A DNA stretch of 64,000 nt from Dryococelus australis (GCA_029891345.1 CM056995.1:79485895-79549894); one strand, 5' to 3'. Counted from the first letter of the stretch, positions 38,458 through 50,769 are shown. Notes: generated by a model from the sequence alone, not told the origin. Numbers and translations: made by a program.

Positions 38458-39031
38458 ATATATTTTTCTCGTATTTTAACAGATTTCCGTTACAATACTA
38501 TAGCCGGCAGATCATTTATTGTTAACCAAAGTGCCTCAAATTCAAATCTAGTAAGACAGGGCTTAAAGAACTGAATTAAAACATATCTTTGTACCAACCT
38601 TAACGGGCTGTACATATGGCTTCGTATAATATGCAGAAATACTTCGTTTTCATGTTATAATTTTAATTTTAGAGGTATTATTGGAAATGTTTGCTTACAG
38701 AAAACTTACAATTTACTGGTTGTTTAATACTTTTGTATGTAATTTTCACTGTGTGTTATTTCCTGTTTGCAAAAAGGCAGGAACGTATTGATACAATACA
38801 AATATGTTCTTGACTTTTCACGAAGCAGATAACGCAAAGTTAAAATTAGGCGCAAAAATATTAAACTACTCGTAAAATATAAATTTTGTATAATCGTACA
38901 CTGTCAGTAATTACTACGAATCCGAAGTTATGAAGCGAAAACTAAGAATCTCAGCAACATGGGCGACAAGCCGTGCATTGATGGTGAGGGACAGCTGGAG
39001 TGTAAACAAGATCGGCGTGGTGTGTGCGACG

Positions 39032-39256
39032 ATACAGGCTACTCTAAAGTGAACACCTTTCTTTTGAAATACTAGTCAATAGATATATTTTACTGCAGCA
39101 TTAGATGTTACCTTTCGAGTGCGGTGAAATATACATACTGTGTTTATTAGTACGTGGTAATATTTATTTAGAAAGGTGATTGCAGGATAAAAGCTGGCTG
39201 GAATAAAAAAGTAACTTGAGCCTTAAAAGTGCTCACTTTACCGTGAACAGCCTATA
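39032..39256 (+). mobile_element. MITE family A, copy 5
   Basis: Right tip CTTTACCGTGAACAGCCTAT is near-perfect; the left tip ACAGGCTACTCTAAAGTGAA is worn. Core CATTAGATGTTACCTTTCGA. Confidence 0.85.
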
Positions 39257-39259
39257 GCT

Positions 39260-39660
39260 GTGTGAATGCTGCACGGGTGGCGAGACTTTTGGGATCGAAG
39301 CTGTTTTCGCGACCTGCAGATAAGATAGGCCGGGAAGTGTTATCTGGTTGGCCTGGGCAGCCGGCGGCCGCCAGTCAGTTCCCATCGCAATTAAGCCGAG
39401 CGTAGCGTTGGGCAGAGTGTGCCCCCCCCCCCCCCCCCCCCGATACATCTTCCGCGCCGGCGATAGTGACCTCCCAAGGACAAGAAGAGCCGTAACGGGA
39501 AGCGGCCAATAAGCAACGTTGCCCACTCGCACACATAGCTGCGTAATGGCCGGCCTACAGTTATAAGGCCGGCTCAGGCTGTCCTTGCTGCGAGCCCTGC
39601 TCGGCGATGATCCGCCGATAAGCCGGCACACCAGATGTCGCCCTCACTTCGCCCAACGGT
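39260..39660. other. GC-rich segment with poly-C run
   Basis: A GC-rich island between two MITEs with a run of 20 C at 39422-39441 and a TTATAAGGCCGG motif near 39.56 kb. A minus-strand frame of 132 codons runs through it but resembles no family. It may be part of an old repeat. Confidence 0.4.
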
Positions 39661-39662
39661 AT

Positions 39663-39879
39663 TGTAGGCTGTTCACGGTAGACTGAGCAGTTTTGAAAAC
39701 CTGCTCAATTGTAATAATACTCAATAAATAAATTTTATTTTAGCTTTATACCTTAACTTCCTAGTGCGGTGGAATATACACACTGTGTTTATTACTTACG
39801 TGGCAATATTTAATTTAAAAGATGGCTGAAAGGAAAAAGTAAATAATCAAAAGTGCTCAGTTTTACATGAACAGCATAT
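39663..39879 (+). mobile_element. MITE family A, copy 6
   Basis: Tips TGTAGGCTGTTCACGGTAGA and TTTTACATGAACAGCATA; core TAACTTCCTAGTGCGGTGGA. About 217 bp. Confidence 0.85.
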
Positions 39880-40455
39880 TGGTATATTTGTAACTTGTTT
39901 TTGTCGTATTGTCGGTTCAAGATATTTCAACAATTTTGAAATTCGATTTTTGAAAAGAATAAATAATCCTGCCCGTAACCACGTCAATTTTATCGTAAAC
40001 AATGGGTGGAAGTTGAGTGGTGGTAATGTTGGCTGTGATTAGGAAATAAAATATGCATGCCGTAACATCGTATTAAAGATGCGATCTTTTTATTTGTTGG
40101 CAAATTAAATTGGTTGCTTATAGTTTTATACGTGTCAGAGTAAATGCCAAACGATCAAATTTTATCTTTGAACGATCTCAAGTTTACATAGAATTAAGTT
40201 TATTCAATGCTATGCTAAGTCATATCGACGTCAATATGGCGACCATTCATTCTTTCAAAGATTTTCGTTTAGAACGTGTTCTGTGTATTTTCGATATTTC
40301 AATTTTCAGCCATCAGTTAGAATTATTTTAACATCATTAACGGAGATTGTAGCATGTTAGTACGAAAGAATTGAATCATTTATGGTGAAAAAGACATTTG
40401 CTAATATTTAGTACAAAAATATTTGTTACGGTTTTACGAAATAATTTTATTACAG

Positions 40456-40508
40456 TATTATGGTTACACAAGAAAACTTACGAGTAAATACCCCGGAGGA
40501 CAAAAAAG
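40456..40508 (+). CDS. Candidate short 5' exon, plus strand (weak)
   Basis: The segment after TTTTATTACAG reads TATTATGGTTACACAAG and onward to GACAAAAAAG|GTAAGAGG. It therefore has an acceptor-like left edge, an ATG at 40460 opening MVTQENLRVNTPEDKK, and a good donor. It is too short for family assignment and no matching next exon was found. It could be chance in AT-rich DNA. Confidence 0.2.
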
Positions 40509-41290
40509 GTAAGAGGAATTTTGGTAGTTTTAATTCAACTGCCCCTTGCCACTACTTGAGATGTAAAGTCAAGTGAATATCGCAAATATGGGACACGCCA
40601 TATATAAATATATATATATAATCATACACAAAAACTTAAAAGAAAAATCAGATCCGAGAAGAAAAAAACAGCCATTGAACATTTTATTTGGACATCCATT
40701 GCAACGTCTTGTTAGCATCTCATGGGTCGTCGATTTGAAAATGTTTGAATTTTTACCGAAAAAAAAAAAAATTGAAGTCCAAATTAACGTCGTTATTTAT
40801 CATAGCCACTAAAATCAGAGGCAAAAAGGCAAGAAAAATATACAAGAAAATTACTCAATTTACACATAAAAACAAAGGAGATAACATGTTCTAAAAAGGT
40901 CATCTCGAGCTTTACAAAACTGTATTAGAAAGCAAGACTTTCATCAGAAAACTTTCCAGTGCAATAATTCATGTTTTTGATTGTTAAAAAGTTCGGAGAA
41001 TTAAATTTAAAACTTCTGAGAAGAATTATAATTTTATACAAGAAAGGAGAATTAAATTTAAAACTTTTAAAAACGAATTTTTATACGAAATAAAAGATAT
41101 TGAGTGATACACTAAACTGCGCCTGTTAATTATTAATTATTTACAGTAGAAACATAAAGTTGCATTAAGTGTAAATGAAGGTGAAAGGACTGTTAACAAT
41201 TTCGTATAAAAGTATAAAAATTAATGCTCTATAAAATGGAACAATATAAAACAAAACAGATATGAATAAAATATGAGTTTTTGAATTGTA

Positions 41291-41608
41291 ATGCGAGACT
41301 CAGGTTTAAAAACAAGCACACAAAAACTCTATCTATATTGCATTATATTTTTCACTATATTTTTGATTTTTTCAAAGTTCGAAAAATGTGACGCCCGTAA
41401 TAATATAGACCGACAAACCGTTTTTATTAACACAACTGGTCTTTATTCCTTAATTGTGAGATCAAAGCAGCAGAATCATGAAATAATAATTGCAATTAAA
41501 ACTAAAGAGATTACAATAAGTTGCAATATGAAAATGGGAGATAGTTTTGTAGATTATGAACATAAGAAAAATGGTGTATATTTTTCACTTGCGGGTGATT
41601 GTGTGTAA
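41291..41608 (+). CDS. Hypothetical 105-residue secreted or membrane protein (weak)
   Basis: A frame of 105 codons starts MRDSGLKTSTQKLYLYC and has a hydrophobic helix (about residues 13-29) that could be a signal peptide or anchor, ending near KCDA. A moderately polar region with two more Cys (in TISCNMKMG and the terminal GDCV) follows. The layout fits a small secreted protein better than random AT-rich sequence would. I recognise no family, see no TATA box or neighbours that support it, and cannot exclude chance. Confidence 0.25.
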   Translation: MRDSGLKTSTQKLYLYCIIFFTIFLIFSKFEKCDARNNIDRQTVFINTTGLYSLIVRSKQQNHEIIIAIKTKEITISCNMKMGDSFVDYEHKKNGVYFSLAGDCV

Positions 41609-41609
41609 C

Positions 41610-42668
41610 AACCTAATATACTTGTAAAATATAACACCAAATAATGATCAGAAATACTTCAGATCCAACACGGTTCCCACCTTCTTGTCATGGTGTTGTT
41701 ATCTATGACTTTATTTTTGTTTAAATTTAAAAAGTAATATTTTATTTACTAAGCGAGAGCATGTATTGTTGCTTTGCTACAAACATTTTGATAAAATCGT
41801 ACTTTTTAACTAGATTTTTTTAAAGCACGAGTGAGAAAATTTTTTGGGCAGAGTTACTGTTTGGAGCTTTTAGTGTGTATTATTTTAAGTATGTTTTAAG
41901 TATCCTTGATAAAATTTTATTGGGTTCTCAGTAAAACCAACAATTTGCCAGCTCTCTCTCCCACGTAACGAACAAACTTCAAGGACTCTTGGAGGCATTT
42001 ACTCCAAATTTTGACTTGGGAGAACACACGCTGCTGACTTCTTTTACCAACATATCGGGAAGTATGTCAGTGTCGTCAATTCAGCGCCTTCAAGTAGGCA
42101 ACTTGCGTGGCATGAGTGGCGAAAGGGTTGACTTCTTCCCACAAGTGGATTTCGCAGGGTTGAAAAGTGTCATACGTATAATCCATTGCTGATTGGAAGC
42201 GACTTATGAAAATCAACCTTTGAAAAAAAAAAAACACTCTAGGCAAAACATGTCAACCTGTTTTTTCAATAACCTGTATTCCACAAATATATAACACTAT
42301 GGTTAACTTTAGAGTACTGTATTATTGAATAAATGAAACTTTACCTTAATATCTTCTATAACTTGTTATATTTATTTATTTTTAAATATGAATTAACAAC
42401 AGCGAGAGCAGCGACGTGTTGGCAACGGCCGGTAAGAAATAGTTCACAGTTAAAATATTATTTTAACCTAGTTTTTTAGTATACTATTTGTAAATTAAAC
42501 GGTGCCTATTGAAAGACTTAAATATCTAGGTAGCCCCGATGGCAACATATCTCATTTTCACAGTTAAAAATAAAAACGGAAAATATCGAGAGTAGGCTCA
42601 TGGTACGGTGTTGTTTTATCGAGCTAGAGCAATTTTTGAAGCAACTGTCCGCTGAGCGAGCTTTGTCG

Positions 42669-42670
<2 letters not shown>
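41610..42670. other. AT-rich non-coding DNA
   Basis: Nothing recognised apart from short homopolymer runs. Confidence 0.45.

Positions 42671-42671
<1 letters not shown>

Positions 42672-42724
<53 letters not shown>
42672..42724. repeat. (CT)n microsatellite
   Basis: About 26 CT units, giving artificial SLSLSL and RERERE frames on the two strands. Confidence 0.95.
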
Positions 42725-42728
<4 letters not shown>

Positions 42729-43725
42729 GTGTTTCTTTCAAACTCGGGAAGTTTTACTTCGCTAGTACGCAGCAAAATTGTACCCGTTTTCAATTGTACC
42801 ATACTTCATACTTATTACAGCAAAATAATGATTTTTGAATTTGTAATTTACAACTGAAAACAGATTTTAATGTTTGAATACTTATTTTAATATATTTAGA
42901 TATGATCGCGGGGCAGAAATAAAGTGAAGTTGGCAGACGTGGCGAGCCATGATGCCATGGCGTGTTGCTGTTTTACCAAACGAAGCGTAAATTATACTTA
43001 CTCCGAAAAATACTTCAAATTACCACTTCGCGTTTGTAGACGTTGTGTTTTTTAAACCTACCTAAGCAAGTTACGATGTTGTGATAAATCTAGGTTTCCG
43101 CGGCAGTAATCAATATACTGCTGGGTGTGTTTCGTTAACCGATGCGTGTGAAATAGCGTGGCGTGGCTGTTTGGTGATAGTTTCGCTGAATCTGTGTGTG
43201 CGTGTTAAAATATTTGATATGAACTATTTATACGTTGTAAATGTGAACTGTTTATTATGACGAACTTATTTATTTACATCCACGTATGTTTATTTATCAC
43301 AACGTTGTACCTTTGCCCTGGGTGTTTGAAACGCAGTCGTGTAACGTGATTTACCACCAACCCCAACAAAATAACCAAGCCCAGCCCCAATAAATTTCAA
43401 TAAACCTAATACACAGTAAGTAGCAATACTTATAAATATGAGAGGAATAAAAGTTACGGTCGGCTTATTTGAGTGCATGTTCACCGCTATATTTTAAGTT
43501 TCTATAACAAAAAATGAGCGACACGAGTTGCGTGCTTGATTTTAATGTCGCTTTTTCGTTGGACTGTCTATTCCTTCGTTATTCGAACTGAGGCCGTCCT
43601 TTTAAAGAAATAACCCAACACAAATCAATAACAAAAAGTCAAATACTACAGTTCATTACCCCCATCGTGCTGCGTGGTTGCCTACACTGAGGGCGCCATT
43701 CAGATCACGAACATATTTACTGTGT
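42725..43725. other. No gene seen
   Basis: Mixed-composition DNA leading to the 43.7-kb promoter-like motif. No exon or named repeat recognised. Confidence 0.45.
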
Positions 43726-43730
43726 CAGTA

Positions 43731-43740
43731 TTATAAAAAG
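43731..43740 (+). promoter_or_regulatory. TATA-like motif upstream of the 43.8-kb frame
   Basis: TTATAAAAAG followed by CGCGCTTCG lies about 80 bp before the ATG at 43818, a spacing that would allow a start site about 30 bp downstream and a short leader. Confidence 0.35.
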
Positions 43741-43817
43741 CGCGCTTCGTCGCCGGTGAACAAAAAAAAAGTTGAGGAAACTGTGACTCAAATTGTTATC
43801 GTTGCAAAATTTGTATT

Positions 43818-44810
43818 TTGACTGGACGCATGGACTGCGCCCTGTCAAATGAAAGCTTGCTGATCAATTCACAAACCGTAACATGGTTTAAAACCATCGT
43901 ATTGTCGCCGCCACAAACCTGTGATGAACTTACAAGTACTGCTTTGTGCAATGATGATGTAAACATGTCATCGCTACCTTGTGCAGGAAGTGAGAACATG
44001 CATGTGGATGGCACGGACAGTTCGCTGTCGCTATCGGGTCGATCGTGTCGCTATTGTGGTAAGACGTACAGTAAAAGGAGCAATGCGCGTAGGCACGAGA
44101 AGAGTGGCAAATGTACGAATAAGACACGATGGCCATATTTGACTATTGGCTGTTACAAATGTGGACGTAAGTTCATGTTTTATGGAGTAAAATATGTTCC
44201 AGACAGTGTGCGACTTGAAATACATGACCGTCAAAGGAAACAATGTTATGAATAGTATGACAAACATGTCAAAATGTGTAAAACACGTGTCCGGGGACCT
44301 GTTCATGTTCTAGGCAAACCTAATGCTAGTGGATTTATTCTGAAGCAATCTGCATTCAGGGGCATGATGAAAGATTACATTGCTCCGAATCTGACAGTTT
44401 CGTCGAAAGATGTTTGCTCGTTCCCGAAAAGTATGAAACAAAAATTAATAAACCAACTTACAGAAAAGATTGAAAAACATGGGCCTCTAAAATATAATAT
44501 ATGGCTAGAATGCAATTATACGAAACCGGAACCGTTGGACGAAGGTATCAACAAGAGGGCATGACTTATAATGTACCTGTCTATAATGTATACGACTTCG
44601 AAAAGAGTGTAGAAGATAATGTAAAAAAGGTATGTTGCGAGAAAGAAGAAATGATGATGACGGGTTCGGGCTGGACACTCGATTCGGTAAATCATCTGTA
44701 GCTAAAAACGAGTGCATACCAACCTCTTACGAAATAATGGGATTACCTCTTCTTACCTTTGAAGAAATCATCGCAAAGAAATGTTTATATGTAAAATTTA
44801 GTAAATAAAA
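43818..44810 (+). pseudogene. Fragment of a virus-type zinc-finger/polymerase-leader gene
   Basis: The frame opening at 43818 has a C2H2 finger, CRYCGKTYSKRSNARRHEKS, and further CxxC motifs. Downstream, other frames carry the motif GSGWTLDSVNHL, typical of the N-terminal module that in arthropod genomes accompanies Polinton-type DNA polymerase B (compare the related region at about 58.1-58.8 kb). No polymerase core follows here. This is an old, broken fragment of an element of that kind; a few breaks are apparent. Confidence 0.55.
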
Positions 44811-45059
44811 ATATATTTATTAAATATGTTGTACTTTATTATTTTATAAAAACCCCTTCCGCTTTACATAAAAATTATTTGAAATAAAAAATACTTACAT
44901 TTAAGAATAAAACAATTAAACAATTAAATGTGGTATTTTACGTGCTTTGCAGGAATTGTCAATGTTACCATTCGGTACAGGCAGATAGCAGGTGACATAA
45001 TCGATACTTCATATGTGTTAAGAATAGAATCCAATATGGAGGGAGTCAAACTAAAGTGA

Positions 45060-46620
45060 GTAATTGATGGAACAAATAACTAATAAGCGCAACCTATACT
45101 TTAAATATATACACAATATGGCTGTCATCTGTTCATACATAGGTGAGGTAAACATATGAAATCTAATATGGCTGTCGCACGAAGGTGAAATGCAAACAAT
45201 AAAACAAATGACAAAAAAAACACGCAGGACTGCACCTAGCAAGATGGCCGCCTCCCAACATGGTAGCCTCCAGTAAAATATATAAACAAAAAGATGTACA
45301 AAAAAAAAATCAAATATGGCAGTCGAAAGAAGGTGAGAGAGTCAGGAACATATAAACGAAGATGGCAGTGGAGCGAAGGCGAGAGTCAATCTCCAGTAAC
45401 ATGTAAACAAATGACAAACAAAAATCAAGATGGTGAAATAAGTATTGGTGGGAGGAGTGGAGGCGAGGGAGTTAGCCGTCTGCTGGGGATGGAACAAATG
45501 TAACTAATGGTGGTGCTGAGGGAAACCTTCATAAATGCAAGTTTTTTTTTTAAATCCATTTTTAATAATGTTAGAAACACATTTTTTTGTAAATTTTTGG
45601 GGTTTTAAGGATTATTTGAATTTTTTTGTTTTCAAGGTCATTTAAAGTTATTCGGTCAAGGTCGAGTTAGTCTGCATCTAATATGACGGTGATAGTCTTT
45701 AATGTATTACGCTTGCTGACTTTTATGTGTTTTTCTCGAGATTTTGTTTTCAAGGTCTTGGGGTCAAGGTAATGGTCATTAACTTCCAATATGATGGATG
45801 GGAGATGCCTACCAAGATGGTGGTCGTCTACCAATATGGCGGCCTCCAGTAGCATGTAAACAAATGGCGAACGAAAAATCAAGATGGTGGAATCAGTATA
45901 TATAAGGAGAGTGTGTGTGAGGGAGTCAGCCGTCTGCTGGATTCGAACAGAGGTGAGTAATTGGTGGCGTGGGGAAAACTTCAGGAAATTCAAGTTTTTA
46001 AATTAAATTTTTATAAATTTTTAAGAGAAATTTTTTAAGGGAAACGGGAAATTTCGAGGGAAAAGGCAAACTAGCCGCCGAGTTTAAAGGCTCTTTAATA
46101 AAGAATTTTTTTAAATAAGATTTTATAAAAAAAAAATTTTACGATTTTTTTTATTTTAAACAATTTTTTAATTAAAATTTTAATAATAAATTTTTCATAA
46201 ATTTTCTATCGATTTTCTAATTTTATGACAAATTTTTTACTATTTTTTTTCTTATAAAATTTTCAATATTTTTCTTAGAAGTTTTGCATTTTCCAGGTCA
46301 AAGGTCAAGGTCAAAGGTCATATGTACTGATCCCGGTCACCTGGTTCGGAGTCACTGATCCCTGTCAGCATTTTTGAAAAAAAAAATGGGTCATTTCTGA
46401 GGATCCTTTTAATAATTTTTAATTATACATTTTTTCGGAATTTTTTAGAATTCTTTGGAATTTTTTTCAGGATTTTTTGGAATTTTGTAAGTTTTTTTTG
46501 TGGTTTTTGGGGTCAAAGGCCCTAGGGTAAAGGTCAAAGGTCACACGGGTCGGGGGTGAAAGGTCAATGACATTCAAGATGGCGGTCGGGTGACGCCACA
46601 AGATGGCAGCTCCCCATAAT
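45060..46620 (+). repeat. AGGTCA-rich dispersed repeat, copy 2 (longer)
   Basis: Contains at least two tandem leader units (about 45.27-45.55 and 45.84-46.0 kb) sharing ATGTAAACAAATGGCGAAC-type and AGCCGTCTGCTGGA motifs, then AT-rich spacers with AGGTCA arrays and AAGATGGCGG motifs, ending in a short GC-rich segment. Same order as 28380-29260. Open frames in it are short and unrelated to known proteins. Confidence 0.65.
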
Positions 46621-46769
46621 CCGGATCCGACGTCCCACGTCCTTGTGCCTAACTTCCCTAAATCCTACTACTACCTCAATTCTATTTAAAGTCCTTATCA
46701 CTATCTCTATATTGTTTATAGTAACTTAATCCTCACTAATAATAATCATTTATATATATATAATATGTA

Positions 46770-47670
46770 TTGCCATTATTCCAAACGTCTGTTCCTAATG
46801 CATCCAGTTCTATAGTCTCCTCGCCTGTCAGTCTCACACAGGTGTACAATTTCATTGAGGAAAAAGTGATTACTTCATCAGTGCAGATTCGACACATTGG
46901 CACAAATTCACATAGTAATTATCATAATGATATATTTTCAAGTTCTCTGACGAAAAGTAGTTGACGAGTTTGACAAGTAATGGGAAGGATCCGGAATCCC
47001 AGTCATGTATTACTGTTTTCTATATGTAAAATTGGTTTAAGAAATAACGCCTTCAGTGTATTAGCAAATTTAGATTGTTTATTTTTTTTCAAGTACTGCC
47101 GTCAAGGTTTGCGCTTCAATCCCTGCATTCAAGCGTAACCGGGTAGGTTTTTACCGTGGCCCTTGCTAATTGGCGTAGATTGACAAGAATAGTATTTTAT
47201 CCGGTTTCACTTTTAAAGGCTCCACTTAGATAAACGCAGTGAGGCTTCGTGATTATCGCTGGCTCCAAACAACTTATATAATATACAGATCCAATGCCCG
47301 AAATCCGTGACAAACCGTGCGTGGATACTGAATCTCCGACGGTTTGGTCTTCGTGTGAGAAGAGCGTGGCACAAACGACCACGACTATCTAGAACTCTAG
47401 GTTAGCCGAAGATTTGTTTATAAACATCGTATTTGGCTTTAATGTGAACCATTACAGCTTTACGGCTACATTTGTTTACGAGAGCAGATTGGAGGGAACA
47501 AAGGCCTTCCTGTGTGAACTGCCTCGTTCAGGCGCTGGAAAAGTCTGCACGTCCGCGCTAGCCAGCTGTTACTGTAGCGAAATGAATGGAAGATCGTGTT
47601 TTCAGGGCAAGCATTAAATTTACATACCACGGCTAACAGAAAACCTATGTATCCCAAGTGCCCTATAACT
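46770..47670. other. No gene seen
   Basis: AT-rich with short open frames on both strands that match no family I recognise. Confidence 0.45.
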
Positions 47671-47672
47671 TT

Positions 47673-47682
47673 GGGGGGGGGG

Positions 47683-47725
<43 letters not shown>

Positions 47726-47738
47726 ACTACTACTACTA
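47673..47738. repeat. G12-(CTG)13-(CTA)5 compound microsatellite
   Basis: Twelve G, then thirteen CTG, then five CTA, running directly into the left end of a MITE at 47739. The outermost tip of that MITE is missing, so the microsatellite replaces or has overwritten it. Confidence 0.9.
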
Positions 47739-47953
47739 CGGTAAAGTGAGCACTTCCAAATGGCTTTAACCACTAATAAATATACTTTGTGGCTGCTTCA
47801 GACGTTGACTTTTGGGTTTGGTGAAATATATACGTAGTGTTCATTAGTAACGTGGCAGTGTTTATATTTTAAAATGGTAGAAATTAAGAAATTGAATCAT
47901 AGCAAAAATTTAGCAGGGCCTTAAGTGCTCACTTTTAACGTGAACAGCCTATA
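47739..47953 (+). mobile_element. MITE family A, copy 7, left tip lost
   Basis: Starts directly at CGGTAAAGTGAGCACTT and ends CTTTTAACGTGAACAGCCTA. The expected left TATAGGCTGTTCA is absent and a trinucleotide repeat abuts the break. Confidence 0.8.
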
Positions 47954-48239
47954 CCCATTGGTTATAAGGGGAGTGACGCCTTTGTTATTGCACAACTTCG
48001 GGACGTTTCCGAACATATGCTCCGCCACCGTACACTATGAGCCTATTGCCTACAGAGGTTCACACACGGAGAGGGGCAGGGCAGGGAAGCCTTCAAGGGC
48101 CCAAGCTCCTACCAGAAATAGTATCAAACTTGAAACTAAATTTAAGATCATTCAGCAATGTGTGACATATTTTATGAATCCCGTGTCGTATTATTCAATA
48201 GGAGAAGAACATGTTAAACTATGAGGGGTGAATGCTGCA

Positions 48240-50130
48240 GTGTAAAGTGGCTAATGCCTCTCACACGATAACGAGAAGTGTCTAGCTAGTCTGAACATTC
48301 ATAGTGATTTTTTTTTTTTTTTTTTTTAATAACGATGAGGTTACTTCAGTTTTGAAACAACCCCCAAGAAGACTTGGCTTTGTGCTGTAGGGTGTAAATT
48401 AACTTAAAGTGTAATGCAGAAACATGCCAGTTTGGGGACGACACTACACGAATACTTAAAGATTTTATGGTAAAATAATTATTTTTAGCATTTTAATGTA
48501 TATCCCTATCCATCATTTTCGAGGTGATACGCTTATGTAAAAGTGCGTAGATTTTTCTAGCAATTTAATTTTTATCTCATAAGTTTGGTGGGATTATACA
48601 GAAAACAGTATCTAAATTAAAATATATTACCGTGAAGTAAATTTTTATTGAATCTAAGACCCTTCCAGCTTCAAATCCTGGATGTGCCCTTTAGTGCCTC
48701 TGTGTTACACGAAGAGGCGTGCAGAACTCTAGAAAATGGAAATCTGCTTAAGAGAACATAAGTACATGATTTACTGCAGCTTGTCTGTTCATGTAAATTG
48801 TTGCACAATTTAGAAAAAAATAATTTGGAAACCTGTTAGCGATTACACCTGAAGAACACTATTTCACAAACGTCTATTAATCGTTCCGTGCTCATATTCA
48901 TTTCTAATAAATACTACAATATCGCCTCTTAAGAAATAACCGCATATATAGTAAAAATGTGTTTTGTGCCTTTGCTATTTCTTTCATGTTCCAGTTTGAT
49001 TTTTAAATGCGTATAGAATGGATTACATATATTTTGAGCATTTTTATTGCTAAAACGTCTCTAAGGTATTTTCTAGTATAAAAACTTTGGTAAGAAAATT
49101 TTACACTCACGTAAGTTCATTTAAATTTTATCATTATATCAAAAAACTACAAGGTCTTGCTGATTATTTTTAGTGTTCTGCATTTAACTAGAATGTGCTA
49201 GCTTCAGAAACGCATGTCTCGTGTTCTGTTTACATCCAGTATATCTTCATACGTACTGTAATAAAAAAAAGGGTCCTCGATAAATTACCTTACGAAGGTC
49301 GTGGTTTCAGTTATTTAGATAGAAGCCGTATATAATATATAATTTTATATTTTTTTGGGAGATTTTAGATACACGTCGTCTTTTCGAGAAAATCGCGAAA
49401 ATATACTTTTAGCATACTTTTCTAGCTAACATTGGGAAACAATTCGCTGGCTGTAATGTATAAGCGCTCAGCAGAAATTTATAAACTTAATTAAAATATA
49501 TCGTATCCGCACTTGGCAAGAGTTACTCATCTTCTTTCCTTGACTGCTTACATGATAGGAATCGCGCAGAGGGACAGAATAGTATTTATAGACACTGAAC
49601 ACTTCACTATCTGCATCTCTCGCAAGAGAGAAAGAAGCCGTGCACTCAGTTGCTGCGCTGCGCTCATACTTATACTGTAAACTATGTTATCTTCGATTTT
49701 GTACATCCGTTATCATCATCAACGATTTCTCCCTTTTCTCTCGATCATAAATGTGTGTTTGGTTTAACTGGAGATTAGTGTACAGGAAAATTGGAAGCTC
49801 TGATAGTTGAACCCAAATAAATAATCGTGAACCAAAAAAGTGACGTCTTTGTCGCCTCACACGTCAGATAGATCGTGGATTACATCCATCGATGAAATGA
49901 ATTTCATTGATATTACACATGACATAGACACCGTAGGTCAAGATAGTACCTATAGTTTGCCCTGTACTTGTAGAGAACATTCGTGATGTAGCGGCTGTAA
50001 GTTTCATGCCTGAGGTGATGTCAGGTGGTCTGTGCCCGGTCAATCTACTGTAGATACGGCCGTATACTGTGACGAGCAAACGTCGGCGAGTATTTGAACA
50101 TGAAACAAACCTAGCTCATGTCCTCTTGCC
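48240..50130. other. AT-rich non-coding DNA
   Basis: No exon, RNA gene or repeat family recognised; short homopolymer T run at about 48.31 kb. Confidence 0.45.
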
Positions 50131-50139
50131 GCATTGGTA

Positions 50140-50767
50140 GGTATATCATGTTCACGGTAAAGTGAGCACTTTTGAGGCCCCAGTTACATTTTTCCTATCA
50201 GTCACTTCTTATCCTCCCATCACTTTTTTAAATGAACATTACCATGTAAGTAATAAACACAGTGTATATATTTCAACGGAATCGTAAGTTAAGGCCAAGC
50301 TTCACCCTGCATGGATGTATAGGGAATCAAAGGCTAAATTCGGACAAAGTTCGCTGTCATTTTTTGTACTAGTATTTTCAACTAAGGTTTTTTGGTTGAA
50401 TATTGAACGCATCTACATATGTAAACCATTCAAATTTTAATTTTTAAATCTTAAATTCACTTTTTAATTATTTATAAAATGTCACAATTTTATAAATTAC
50501 GAAAACGTACATTTGAAGTTAAAAAATTAAAATTTGGAAGGTTTACAAATCTAGATGAGTTCAATCTCTTACAAAAAATTTTTTGTTGGAAATACTACCA
50601 CAAAAAAGACTGAGAGAGCTTTGCCAAACTTAACCTTTCTTTGATTCCCTATACGCCCATGCATGGTGAAGCCTAGCCTTAACGTTTAAGGTTACAATAA
50701 GATTTATTGCCTATTATCCCAAATGACAGGGCCTCAAAGAGTGCTCACTTTACCGTGAATATCCTAT
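50140..50767 (-). mobile_element. MITE family A, copy 8, split by another MITE
   Basis: Tips TGTTCACGGTAAAGTGAGCA and TGCTCACTTTACCGTGAATA. The copy is twice the usual length because a second element (50293-50678) sits inside it. The two halves rejoin at a TTAA that other copies show as single. Confidence 0.85.
50293..50678. mobile_element. 386-bp MITE with TTAA target duplication, nested
   Basis: Inverted ends GGCCAAGCTTCACCCTGCAT and the complement of ATGCATGGTGAAGCCTAGCC, flanked by TTAA on both sides (50289-50292, 50679-50682). The inverted homology extends well inward (ATAGGGAATCAAAG against CTTTGATTCCCTAT). TTAA duplication is the mark of piggyBac-type (or Kolobok) insertion. Confidence 0.85.
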
Positions 50768-50769
50768 AG

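Noticed and set aside
42518-42857. RE-rich and SL-rich proteins
   Set aside because: Translation of a CT microsatellite.
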